Positions 47,776 through 58,743 of a stretch of DNA of 64,000 bases are shown piece by piece; position 1 is the first letter of the stretch, and every line of letters starts with the position of its first letter. Source of the stretch: Sweltsa coloradensis (lineage: Eukaryota > Arthropoda > Insecta > Plecoptera > Chloroperlidae). Location: NCBI GenBank assembly GCA_024449915.1, contig JAMZAV010000441.1, positions 310,001-374,000 on the forward strand. The letters run 5' to 3'. The notes below the pieces were generated by a model, which saw nothing but the letters and a program-made list of their open reading frames with translations, did not search any database and was not told the origin of the DNA. The translations under genes and the position numbers were made by a program.

Positions 47776-48020
47776 CTGCAAAAAAAATAAGTGCTAGTAA
47801 CATGATTAAATTCATTTCGACACCAAACTTTTCATTCACAGCATTTAAAAACTCTTTAGTAGGTACCTACTACCAACCCACGTAGGAATATGATGAGAAT
47901 CCTGGATTTTTTCGAACACCTAAACCCTAAACCAGTTGCAGGCGCCGTAGGCCTACGAGCTCCAAACAAATTTAACTATGTGAATGCACTCAACCAGCAA
48001 TATTAGGCCAAGTACCTATA

Positions 48021-51000
48021 ATCCAGTCCCTGGCCATAAGACCCGTAGGAATTTCGACCTCGATGGAATTTATCTTCTGATCCTGTTAGGGTATACCTTA
48101 GGGATAAAAAAAATCTTGGGTAGACATCTGGCATTCCGGGCCTGAGTTTTTTACGACGCCATCTTGTTTTGGGCATATACATATAGTACACGCTCTAGGT
48201 TTTCATACATTTTCTATACTTTTGATTATAGCTGTAATAAATCTGACGTTATATTTGGATTCTTCATAAAATTTCAAACAAAATAATACTAATTTGGTCT
48301 TCCTGGGTACATTGTGGGATTATTTTTAGGGAATTACATATTATTAGTCCTGCATATAGGTGCACTAATACACACATACAATCCCTGACCATAAGACCCG
48401 TAAGAATTTCGACCTCGATGGAATTTTTCTTCTGATCCTGTTAGGGTATACCTTAGTGATAAAAAAAACTTGGGTAGACATCTGGCATTCCGGAACAAAG
48501 TTTTTTACGACGCCATCTTGTTTTGGACTTATGTATATAGTGCACGCTCTAGGTTTTCATACATTTTCTATACTTTTGAATACAGCTATAATAAATCTGA
48601 CATGTGATTTGGATTCTCCGTGACATTTCCAATTAAATAATATTAATTTGGTCTTCCTGGGTACATTTTGCGGCTATTTATTGGACAATAAAAAATAAAA
48701 TTCATCACAAAAATTGTATATTATTTTTTATTTATTTTTTTACTCGTCATAAAATGCAAGTGGATTGAATAGACTGCAACTTATTTTACAATTAATAATA
48801 CACAAATATTAAAAAAATACTTGGGTAGACATCTGGCATTCCGGAACAAAGCTTTTTACGACGCCATCTTGTTTTGGGCTTATGTATATAGTGCACGCTC
48901 TAGGTTTTCATACATTTTCTATACTTTTGAATACAGCTATAATAAATCTGACTTGTGATTTGGATTCTCCGTGACATTTCCAATTAAATAATACTAATTT
49001 GGTCTTCCTGGGTACATTTTGTGGCTATTTATTGGAAAATAAAAAATAAAATTTGTCACAAAAATTGTATATTATTTTTTTATTTTTTTTTACTCGTCAT
49101 GGAATGAAGTGGAAATAATGGCGTTTTCCATTGGCATGCACTCGGCGAGTGCAGAGATGTCATGGTTGTCGACTTCCACTTGAATAACATTGCTAAACTG
49201 AACAAATGTAAAGACAAGTGACGATTCTGTGCAGACTAGGGCGCACTAGTGCGACCTGCGAATTAAAAACACCATTACATATACTGAAATTGTGGTGGTG
49301 GATTTGGGTTGATTCTATTGTTGTAACAAAAGCAGAATCGTTGCATGTCCAAATATAGTATCCTAGCAGCAAACAGCATTGTATTTGTTAAAGAAACAAC
49401 AAAGTGTAATTAATAATATTTGAATTATATTGTTGAAGATGAAAGTGATAGAAGTAATTGTGATATATGTGGTAAGTTTCTTTAGTTTTTTTTTTACACT
49501 TTTGAGGGTGAATGATTCGGACAATGACAGATAAAAAGGTAATTGTGGGGCTGAAATTATGTCGAGGTGTAGCACTAAAGGCAGTGACTGAAGATATATC
49601 TTAGTGCATCATATGCCAAATATATCAACCAGGACAGAATTTAAAGGGGCTAAAAACCCCAAAAATTATTTTTTACCACGTGATCTATAGCACAATACTA
49701 CACTAAAATCACCGTTTAAAAAAAGATATCTTGTAACTGTGTTAAAATATTTAACTGTGTTAAAAATTTTGTATTCCTCCAAGGTATAGTAAATTCTGAC
49801 CTGGTTGATATATTTGCATTTGATGCCACTTAGAATAGATAACAGTTCGCTGCCTTTAGTGCTAACCTCGACATAATTTCAGCCCCACAAATTACCTTTT
49901 TATCTGTCATTTGTCCGAATCATTTGCCCTCAAAGTGCAAAAAAAAAACTTAAAAACTATCACATATATCACAATTAATTCTATCACATTTCATCTAAAC
50001 AATATAATTCAAATATTAAATTTAAATTACACTTTGTTGTTTCTTTAACAAATACAATGCTGTTTGCTGCTAGGATACCATATTTGGACATTCAACGATT
50101 CTGCTTTTGTTACAACAATAGAATCAACCCAAATCCACCACCACAATTTCAGTATATGTAATGGTGTTTTTAATTCGCAGGTCGCACTAGTGCGCCCTAG
50201 TCTGCACAGAATCGTCACTTGTCTTTACATTTGTTCAGTTTAGCAATGTTATTCAAGTGGAAGTCGACAACCATGACATCTCTGCACTCGCCGAGTGCAT
50301 GCCAATGGAAAACGCCATTATTTCCACTTCATTCCATGACGAGTAAAAAAAAAAAAAAATAATATACAATTCTTGTGACAAATTTTATTTTTTATTTTCC
50401 AATAAATAGCCACAAAATGTACCCAGGAAGACCAAATTAGTATTATTTAATTGGAAATGTCACGGAGAATCCAAATCACAAGTCAGATTTATTATAGCTG
50501 TATTCAAAAGTATAGAAAATGTATGAAAACCTAGAGCGTGCACTATATACATAAGCCCAAAACAAGATGGCGTCAGTAAAAAGCTTTGTTCCGGAATGCC
50601 AGATGTCTACCCAAGTTTTTTTTAATATTTGTGTATTATTAATTGTAAAATAAGTTGCAGTCTATTCAATCCACTTGCATTTTATGACGAGTAAAAAAAA
50701 AATAAAAAATAATATACAATTTTTGTGATGAATTTTATTTTTTATTTCCAATAAATAGCCGCAAAATGTACCCAGGAAGACCAAATTAGTATTATTTAAT
50801 TGGAAATGTCACGGAAAATCCAAATCACATGTCAGATTTATTATAGCTGTATTCAAAAGTATAGAAAATGTATGAAAACCTAGAGCGTGCACTATATACA
50901 TAAGTCCAAAACAAGATGGCGTCGTAAAAAACTTTGTTCCGGAATGCCAGATGTCTACCCAAGTTTTTTTTATCACTAAGGTATACCCTAACAGGATCAG

Positions 51001-51411
51001 AAGAAAAATTCCATCGAGGTCGAAATTCTTACGGGTCTTATGGTCAGGGATTGTATGTGTGTATTAGTGCACCTATATGCAGGACTAATAATATGTAATT
51101 CCCTAAAAATAATCCCACAATGTACCCAGGAAGACCAAATTAGTATTATTTTGTTTGAAATTTTATGAAGAATCCAAATATAACGTCAGATTTATTACAG
51201 CTATAATCAAAAGTATAGAAAATGTATGAAAACCTAGAGCGTGTACTATATGTATATGCCCAAAACAAGATGGCGTCGTAAAAAACTTAGGCCCGGAATG
51301 CCAGATGTCTACCCAAGATTTTTTTTATCCCTAAGGTATACCGTAACAGGATCAGAAGAAAAATTCCATCGAGGTCGAAATTCCTACGGGTCTTATGGCC
51401 AGGGACTGGAT
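48021..51411. mobile_element. FB2, 3.4 kb near-perfect palindrome
   Basis: Inverted arms of about 1.63 kb (48021-49646 and about 49786-51411) surround a spacer of about 140 bp centred at 49716. Outer ends are ATCCAGTCCCTGGCC and its complement, flanked by TA on both sides. Each arm holds about three direct subrepeats of roughly 350 bp, with GTAGACATCTGGCATTCC at about 48120, 48473 and 48825 and mirrored at about 50600, 50945 and 51300. Arms with internal direct repeats are typical of foldback elements. There is no ORF of note. It lies in the intron of the zinc-finger gene. Confidence 0.85.
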
Positions 51412-51490
51412 TACTAGTGTAGTTTTTCTTTCTCTCGTTTTTCTAGACTTCAAGGTTTACAAGTCCATCAACAAAGGTATGACTAATGTT

Positions 51491-52493
51491 CAGTCTTGGG
51501 CACGTTCCCCCAAAAAAGGAACTTTAAAAAGTTAAGTTACTTCTGCCTAAAAAGGAACTGAGACGTTCCTTGTTCCTCTAAAGGAACTTATAGTTCCTTT
51601 CACGTTCCTTATACCATCACTCATTTAAACAATAATAAATGTGAAATGAGTTTATTTATCATTATTCATTACTCTTATTTATTAAAGTGAGTCCCAGGCC
51701 ATCTGTCGAGGGTGGCGCCATTTGCGAAAAAACAAGATGTCACATTGATATTTTCTAGGGTTGCCGTTCGATGTGAAAATCGTGATCGATAATCGGAGGC
51801 ATCGAATCGATTATCATATCGAAAATATATCGATATCATAGACCCAAATCGATTATCATATCAAATTCCAAATTGAGCCTAGGAAGCAGAAACACGGAAG
51901 AAACATCACGAATTCAATATAATTGGGCAGACTGACGCTAGAGAAGTTCACGCCACAACACGTCGAGCCGTACTGAATACATCGCAATCGGGCCGGGCGA
52001 TGTTCTCGTATCGCCTTGTATCGCGCTGCGAGCGCATGCGCACTGGCGGCGGTGGGCGTGGCATTATACTTGAGCAGCGATTGGCTACTCCGACAACCAA
52101 TCGGCGCGTTGATACGACAGCGGGGGCATTTTTTAAGCATGGTAAACCGCGAAAACATCGATGTCACTATTTAAATCGATAATCATATCATATCATATCA
52201 AAATACTTGAATCGATTATCATATCATATTACTGATATCGATAATCGATCGATATTTCGATTATCGACGGCAACCCTAATATTTTCATAATGCAGTTTAC
52301 GATATCAGCTACTGGAATTCGAAGGGATTACGACGACGAAAGGAACTTATAAAGGAACGTTAAATTCGTTCCAAGTTCCCACGAAATAGTAACTTTGACG
52401 TTACAAGTTCCTGATCAAAGAAAAGGAACTCGTTCCCACAAAAGTTCCTGAAAAAGGAACGCGTTACTAGGAACGCGTTCCTCCCCAAGACTG
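51491..52493. mobile_element. hAT-6, 1.0 kb, itself containing hAT-7
   Basis: Ends CAGTCTTGGG and CCCCAAGACTG, flanked by a perfect 8-bp duplication CTAATGTT (51483-51490, 52494-52501). AAAAGGAAC and AAGGAACTTA motifs are repeated subterminally, as in hAT-4. Confidence 0.85.
51756..52278. mobile_element. hAT-7, nested in hAT-6
   Basis: Ends TAGGGTTGCCGT and ACGGCAACCCTA, with a perfect 8-bp duplication ATATTTTC (51748-51755, 52279-52286). ATCGATTATCATATC motifs are repeated at both ends. No coding capacity. Confidence 0.85.
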
Positions 52494-52690
52494 CTAATGT
52501 TCTTCAGTTATAGCTTGATAATTTTGCCAATTGGTGTCAAACATGGAGACTTTACCTTAATGTTGATAAATGTAATGTGATCACTTATACAAACAAGAAG
52601 AAAAATTCAATACATTATCGATACATCATTGAAGGTGCTGCACTAAAAATTGTGGATTCCCTCAGAGGCCTAGGTGTACAGATGTCCTCT

Positions 52691-53353
52691 GATCTTTCTT
52701 TTAATTTGTTTTGTTTATTTTATTGTATTTATTTGCAACAGTACTAAGTACCACAATGGCAAATACAAGATTGAAGTAAAAAAAGATTATGTACAAATAA
52801 GAACTTAAACAATACTCATAGCAGTCATAGCAAGTACAAATTCACATTACACACATAGACAAAAAAACATTAGGTATATATTACAAAAATGTTACACTTT
52901 AGCATTAATATACAGCGATGACCGGACGACTAGTTATGATAGCATTACAAGTTATGTTGGTGTAAAGTCTACCCTTTTGGTATATTTTTTGTGTTTATTG
53001 CTGAATTGTTTATAGTGTACCTTTTATCTTTTTCGTGTTCTCCGACTGAGCTGAGACCGTGGCAATTCAAGTATATAAATCATTCAACCCAGAGATAATT
53101 TAACTTTGACAGTTTTTTTTTTTATTTTGGTAGTTCAGTTTTGGCGCGAATTTTTAAATATTTCAATAAATTCCAAATAGTGAGCGAAGCAAGAATGTAC
53201 ATTACTTTTCACTTACAGTAGTAAAATAAACTACAGTTGTAAGATTATCTGATATAAAAATACTAAGTAGGCCATATTTTATAAGTTATTATATAATCAT
53301 CATAACTCAGTTCCAACTATGTCGGTGTCGGGTTGAGTGGTGGTTTTTCACCA
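52691..53353. other. Intronic non-coding sequence
   Basis: A segment near 53215-53290 (AAATTATCTGATATAAAAAT type) resembles 45405-45480, so it is part of a dispersed repeat. Nothing else recognised. Confidence 0.4.
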
Positions 53354-54152
53354 TTATCTAGGGCATGAAACTGTAGATACTAAGCTTGCCAGACTTAGTG
53401 TTTCTTCCACATCATCTAACTCCTTCCTCTCCACCAATTTACTCCACTCTCTTCGGTCCTCCCACAGCTTTACTCTTGCCACATGCTCCCACACTTCATC
53501 CCGTTTTCCAACGTCTTCTTGAATTAACCTTTCCCATTTCTCTCTTGGCCTTCCTACTCTTCTTTTCCCCTCCTCTGCCGCTTCAAATTCTCGTCTTGGA
53601 ATCCTCTCTCTGCCCATCGTTTTCATATGTCCAAACCATCTTAGACGTTCTCTTCCTAGCTTAAACTTCAATCTCTCCAGTCCCAGTTCTTTCCTTATTT
53701 CATTACTTCTTATCTTGTCCATCTTTGTAAGGTAACTCCCTTGATACTTCTTAAAAACTTCATTTCTGCTGCTTCCAGCTGACTCTCTTCTTTTGTTCCC
53801 ACTGCCCATGTTACTGCCCCATATGTTAGTATAGGTACAAAATATGCCTTATACAGCAACATTTTTGTGGGAACAACTCATTCCATAGTAACTTTCTCAC
53901 CAATTGGTAAAACCCTTTTGCTTTTTGCATTCCAGATGACACTTCCCTACACACTTTTGCATCTTTTGTCAATATACTTCCCAAATATTTAAATTCTTCT
54001 TTTTCTTCTAAGACTTCTCCGCGTAGCACAATATTTTCCCGGTCTTTAGGCCTGCCCTTTGTCTTCTTTTGCATACGCAAACATTCACTCTTTGTCTGAT
54101 TGATTTTTAGACCAAACTCTGTAGTAACTTCATTCCATCTGTCCACCTTCTC

Positions 54153-54318
54153 AGGGACGCCTGAATAACGCCGAATGGAATAACGCCGAATCGATCGTGT
54201 GTAGTGTACTTGCCAATTTTCCTCCTAACCTTTCTTTTCCAACACAAAAGAGTAAAGTGATACGTACACTACACATGATCGATTCGGCGTTGTTCCATTC
54301 GGTGTTATTCTTCTTCTT
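54153..54318. mobile_element. 166-bp MITE inside the LINE RT
   Basis: Long terminal inverted repeats of about 47 bp (GAATAACGCCGAATGG, then CGCCGAATCGATC) surround a core of about 50 bp. The LINE copy at 56496-56515 shows the uninterrupted CCACCTTCTCCTGCAC, giving the empty site and a likely CTTCTC duplication. Confidence 0.75.
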
Positions 54319-54822
54319 CTTCTCCTGCACTTCTCTGGCACTCTCACCCCAAATCAACACATCGTCCGCAAACACTAAGGTTCTTGTGTCCCTTCCATCT
54401 GTATTTGGTTCCACTCTTCTTATAATTTCATCCATTACAACAGTTAACACTAAACAGTGTTGGAGATAACACACTACCTTGTCGCAAGCCCTCATTTACT
54501 TGGAACCATTCTGACCTACCCATATTTGTCTGTACGCAACTTTCACTCCTTTGATATGTACTTTGTATCCTGTCTATTAAACCTCTTCCCACTCCTTTCA
54601 TCTCTAGACACTCCAATACTTTCTCTCTAGGCAGGCAACCGTATGCCTTCTCCAGATCCAAAAACACAATGTGCATTTCTTTCCCATTTTGCCATCTCCC
54701 CTCCATTGTCTGTCTTATAGCAAATATGGGATCAATAGGAGACCGTCCACTTCTGAACCCATATTGTTCTTCCCTAAGATCTGTTTCATATACCTCCTTC
54801 AGTCTTAGTTCTATAACTTTGT

Positions 54823-55440
54823 AGGTTATGTAGAAAGAATGCCAATTGGCTGGAGTACACTGGTGTTAGATAGGATCCAACAGTTTCCCTTCAAAAAGTG
54901 ATGGTGGCTGTTAAGTTTATTGAAAAATATAGCAACACAAACATATACAAAACAGAAAAATACGATACGTTTTGACACAAGGTCTTGTTCACTCAAGAGA
55001 GAAAGGTAACTGATTGCAACAATCAAAAAACAAAACAAAAAAACACAAAGATGGCTAAAAATATAAACAAAGTCAGAGAATATGGACAAATTTACAAGGC
55101 GCTGTAGGTGGGTGTGTCTGTGACAGGTAGGGGAGGAGTCTAGCGGATATTCAGGTTAGGTGGCAGTCTGGATTGCGTAATCCATTGATGTGCTAACTCC
55201 CATCTTCTGAGTTCCCCTGGCTTGCAGCTGGCAGGAAGTGCTTTAACCACTCTGGTTGTGTAGCACTTGTTAAAGTCCAAGTTGTGGGATACCTTTCTCT
55301 CTTGAGTGAACAAGACCTTGTGTCGAAACGTATCGTATTTTTCTGTTTTGTATATGTTTGTGTTGCTATATTTTTCAATAAACTCAACAGCCACATCACT
55401 TTTTGAAGGAAAGCTGTTGGATCCTATCTAACACCAGTGT
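54823..55440. mobile_element. Retroposed element with self-complementary ends (SINE-like)
   Basis: Flanked by a direct repeat of 14 bases, AGTTCTATAACTTT (54809-54822 and 55441-55454), which joins the two halves of the LINE RT frame when one copy and the insert are removed. Inside, 54856-55010 and 55287-55441 are inverted copies (CACTGGTGTTAGATAGGATC). The middle has a weak tRNA-like A box AGAGTGGTTAAAGC on the minus strand near 55240-55255. A 14-bp duplication favours LINE-driven insertion. A partial relative lies at 55668-55780. Confidence 0.65.
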
Positions 55441-55667
55441 AGTTCTATAACTTTCTTAAAAATTTTAGCACACTGACACATTAATGTCACCCCTTACTGA
55501 ATTACTGAATAATAATATTATACTCTTGAGTCCGCTGGTACACTCGCTCGAGCCACTTTAATTAACTTTTGACTTACTTTTGTCATGAGTGCTACCCATT
55601 TTAACAGAAGTTGGAACTAGGCCTAACTAAGATTATCCTGTAAATATAAGATCTAATTTTGATGTAT

Positions 55668-55780
55668 GGTTATGTAGAAAAGAAAGAATGCCAATCGGCT
55701 GGAGTATATTGGTGTGAGATAGGATCCAACAGCTTACCTTCAAACAGTGATGGTGGCTGCTGAGTTTCTTGAATAAGTCC
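55668..55780. repeat. Partial copy of the self-complementary element
   Basis: GGTTATGTAGAAA, AATGCCAATCGGCTGGAGTA and GATAGGATCCAACAG occur in the same order as at 54830-54890. It runs straight into the tRNA-like sequence at 55783. Confidence 0.6.
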
Positions 55781-55782
55781 GC

Positions 55783-55855
55783 CCCAACCGGGAATCGAAC
55801 CACGGATCTCCCGCATTCCAGACAGGCGTCTTAACCACTAGACCGGTTGTAGGTT
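55783..55855 (-). tRNA. tRNA-like sequence (loop CTGGAAT), copy 1
   Basis: Minus strand: GGTCTAGTGGTTAAGAC in A-box position, anticodon stem CCTGT/GCGGG with loop CTGGAAT (GGA by position), and B box GGTTCGATTCC. The T stem contains a bulged base and the acceptor is poor. Probably a pseudogene or SINE head. Confidence 0.5.
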
Positions 55856-56064
55856 GTAGGTAACCGGTTGGGGCGGACTACGGGAGTGTTTCCCGACTAA
55901 ACAAATCGAGAAATAAACCCTCGCTCATACCTGCGTAAAGGTAATGACATTATAATTAATGTTTGGTGGTCAGTTCAAAGGCAGCAGATATTTGTTGCAG
56001 TACTGTTCCACCCATTCAGATGTATAATGCAACTACAATTCAGAGCTTAAAATGTACCCGTCCT

Positions 56065-56136
56065 GATGGTCTAGTGGTTAAGACGCCTGTCTGGAATGCG
56101 AGAGATCCGTGGTTCGATTCCCGGTTGGGGCGGACT
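56065..56136 (+). tRNA. tRNA-like sequence, copy 2
   Basis: Near-identical to copy 1 but on the plus strand. The acceptor ends CCGTCCT and GGGGCGG can pair over 7 bp with G-U pairs, but the anticodon stem is worse (GCGAG) and the same T-stem bulge is present. It sits inside a small inverted repeat CTACAATTCAGA / TCTGAATTGTAG (56033-56044 and 56147-56158). Confidence 0.5.
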
Positions 56137-56159
56137 TTTTTAATTTCTGAATTGTAGTA

Positions 56160-56545
56160 AATAATATGTTAGTATAGGTACAAAATATGCCTTATACAGC
56201 AAAATTTTACATTTTTGTGGGAACAACTCATTCCATAGTAACTTTCTCACCAATTGGTAAAACCCTGAGTGCCTTTTGCACTCTAGATGACACTTCCCTA
56301 CACACTTTTGCATCTTTTGTCAATATACTTCCCAAATATTTAAATTCTTCTTTTTCTTCTAAGACTTCTCCACGTAGTATAATATTTTCCCGTTCTCTAG
56401 GCCTGCCCTTTGTCTTCTTTTGCATACGCAAACATTCACTCTTTGTCTGATTGATTTTTAGACCAAACTCTGTAGTAACTTCATTCCATCTGTCCACCTT
56501 CTCCTGCACTTCTCTGGCACTTTCACCACAAATCAACCAAATCAA
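56160..56545 (-). pseudogene. LINE RT fragment, paralogue of 53820-54350
   Basis: The minus-strand frame GESAREVQEKVDRWNEVTTE to FKYLGSILTKDAKVC is almost the same as in the larger copy, but lacks the MITE. It stops abruptly near 56160, next to the tRNA-like element, and at 56545. Confidence 0.8.
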
Positions 56546-56871
56546 ATTAGTTATTAAAATTATGTTTTAATGTGTTTTAACCCAATCGGCATATTCTCAT
56601 TTCGTAAACCATATTTTTTCAACCCCCATCCCTAATAGTTTATATTATACCTTGATTTCCAGCATTCACAATGAAGGCACCTAATGAGTTATCAGCATGA
56701 AATTTGGCATGATGGTAGGCCTACATAATAATATGAAAAATAATCCGCCGAGAGGCAAGCGATATTCCACCCCAAAGTCCCCCTAAATCATCCCCTAAAA
56801 TTGGAATAATTCATAGCCCTAACCCAAAATTGAATTTTTATTCAAATTAGTTATTAAAATTATGTTTTAAT

Positions 56872-57960
56872 TAGGGCTGTGCGAGTACTCGAATATTCGA
56901 GTACGAGTCGAGTTCACGGCGAGTTCGAACAAATTCGAGTTTCATTTATTTTGAACTCGAATATTTGAGCGTCGGTAAAAACAGCATTTTCATTTACCGA
57001 CCCGTCAAAAGTTACGTGTTTCGTCCGTTAGATAGCAGCATACGTGGCAAAGATCGTGATACACGATAGTCGAACTCCTTCTGAGGTGAAGCTCGTTATG
57101 ATTGGCCGGCTGAACTTTGCGAGATCCAATTGGAGCTGGTCATACGTCACATGCGAGCGTTGATTGGCTGTCAGTTTTGAAATCATTCACGTCTACCGTG
57201 TATCACCACTTTTGTGTCCGAGATGTATGTTGTTGACAACAAAAATGGCCACGATTCACGAGGAGAGAGCAGAGCAGACAGATGATTCGTAAAAATATGC
57301 GGCGGACTAGGCTAGGCTTAGGCGTAATTTCTTCTCTAAAGCATAGGCCTAGCATAAAATACAATTTTGAAATATTCATGAGATGGAACACTTGTCACAA
57401 TGCAGGTAAACATTCAAACAACACACGGCGTGACAGTACCAGTGACAACAGGTAGGCTAGGCCTAGTAGCCTGGCCAGGATTTCTTCTGGCTAAGATTAG
57501 CCCTAGGCCTAGTATATTTTACCGATCTTAGGCCCCAGCTAGGCTTACAAACTCAGATCGCCATACCAAAATGCACCCAGCACTGGACCTAGGCCTGTAC
57601 AATAGGCCTAGACCTAGCCTACGGCACCCTTCAAAACCAAGGTTAGTTGTAGGCCTAGCTAGGCCCTAGGTCTCCATAACCAAAAATATTTAACCCAGAA
57701 GATAGGCCTAGGCTTTAAAACTGAAGAATTTGTTTGATACCTAGGCCTAGTAGAAAGTCTGAAATGGAGAACACATTTTCTCAATTTGGAAATAAACTCG
57801 ATTTAAAAAAATATAAAAAAAAAAAAAAAAAAAAAATAGGCCCTAACATCATTATAAATTAATTTTTAAATGAACTCGAATTGAACTCGAAAACCGAACA
57901 TTTGACTGAACTCGAACTCGTACTCGACTCGAATTGAAATCTCCCGTTCGCACAGCCCTA
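56872..57960. mobile_element. hAT-8
   Basis: Ends TAGGGCTGTGCGAG and CGCACAGCCCTA, with a perfect 8-bp duplication GTTTTAAT (56864-56871, 57961-57968). CGAGT/ACTCG motifs are dense inside both ends. TAGGCC motifs fill much of 57440-57760. No transposase seen. Confidence 0.85.
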
Positions 57961-57985
57961 GTTTTAATGTGTTTTAACTTTTAAC

Positions 57986-58388
57986 TAGGGCTGGGCTATG
58001 ACATATCATTCAATTATCGATATCACACGAAAAATTTTGATATGATATCGATATATCGAAATGTAATTGTTTCTAAAAAAAAAAAAAAAATCAATTTTTT
58101 TTTAGAGTGTTATTTTTCATAATTTTGGCCAAATAGGGTTGATAAGGTGTCACCATAGACCTATTTACGATCTCACAATCGCGTTTTATGACCCGGCACC
58201 TCCAGCAAATGCACCAGCCACCAAGGTAATTTAATTTAGACTACTTACCCGGCACCTCCACCAAAATTTCGAAATTTAGCATTTTTTGTGTAAATTTTGA
58301 TATTTCGATATGAAATCAAATATCGATATCGAAATTTTTTTCAATTATCGATATCATATCGAAACATCGATTTTTTTGCCCAGCCCTA
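57986..58388. mobile_element. hAT-9 MITE
   Basis: Ends TAGGGCTGGGC and GCCCAGCCCTA. Flanks are CTTTTAAC and GTTTTAAC, with a partial duplication of TTTTAAC on the left. ATCGATATC-type motifs lie inside both ends. Confidence 0.75.
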
Positions 58389-58743
58389 GTTTTAACCCAA
58401 TCGGCCTATTCTCATTTCCTAAACCACATTTTTTCAACCTCCATCCCTAGTACTGTAGTTTATATTATTTTTACCTTGATTTCCAGCATTTACCATGAAG
58501 GCACCTTATGAGTTAAGTGAATCTAACTCCGTCTAAGCTGTACATCCGAGCAATTTAGATGGAAAATAACATTTTGAAATTTCCCTCTTTCTTTGAATTT
58601 TCATTTACAAGCATTTCACGCCTTGATATGAAACAAACAGCAAAAAGATGTGTTATCCCCCCCAAATACAAAAAAATGTAAAAAAAAAAAAAACAGCAGC
58701 CAAGCTCTCCTTCAAAAGTCTTTGGTTGTGAATGTTGCGAGAT

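Larger units (their letters stand above)
51436..52690 (+). pseudogene. LINE RT fragment (Jockey/CR1-like) split by hAT-6
   Basis: Before the insertion the frame reads DFKVYKSINKGMTNV. After it the same frame continues DNFANWCQTWRLYLNVDKC, then an IHYRYIIEGAALK and GLGVQMSSDLSF region, matching the segment after the FADD box of LINE RTs. Only this middle part remains: the left side is cut by FB2 and the right side is lost after about 52690. A TAG lies shortly after the insertion site. Confidence 0.7.
53354..55490 (-). pseudogene. RTE-like LINE reverse transcriptase, interrupted by two insertions
   Basis: On the minus strand, starting near 55490: CAKIFKKVIELRL, then after a 0.6 kb insertion EEQYGFRSGRSPIDP, FLDLEKAYGCLPREK, GLRQGSVLSPTLF, the catalytic LVFADDVLIWGE (near 54345-54380), FKYLGSILTKDAKVC and finally LRWFGHMKTMGRERIPRREF near 53570-53630 in a 151-codon open C-terminal part. 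Frames break at 54440-54480 and 53820-53880 and at a MITE insertion (54153-54318). It is 5'-truncated (no endonuclease) and inactive. Copies at 56160 and 60170 are from the same family. Confidence 0.85.
56545..58520. repeat. Tandem duplication, about 300-bp unit, with hAT insertions in the second copy
   Basis: CAAATTAGTTATTAAAATTA starts at 56543 and again at 56843. The first copy continues through CCCAATCGG and CCTTGATTTCCAGCATTCAC to about 56700. In the second copy the same sequence is split at 56872-57960 and 57986-58388 and resumes at 58389 (CCTTGATTTCCAGCATTTAC). The first copy therefore serves as the empty site for both insertions. Confidence 0.75.
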
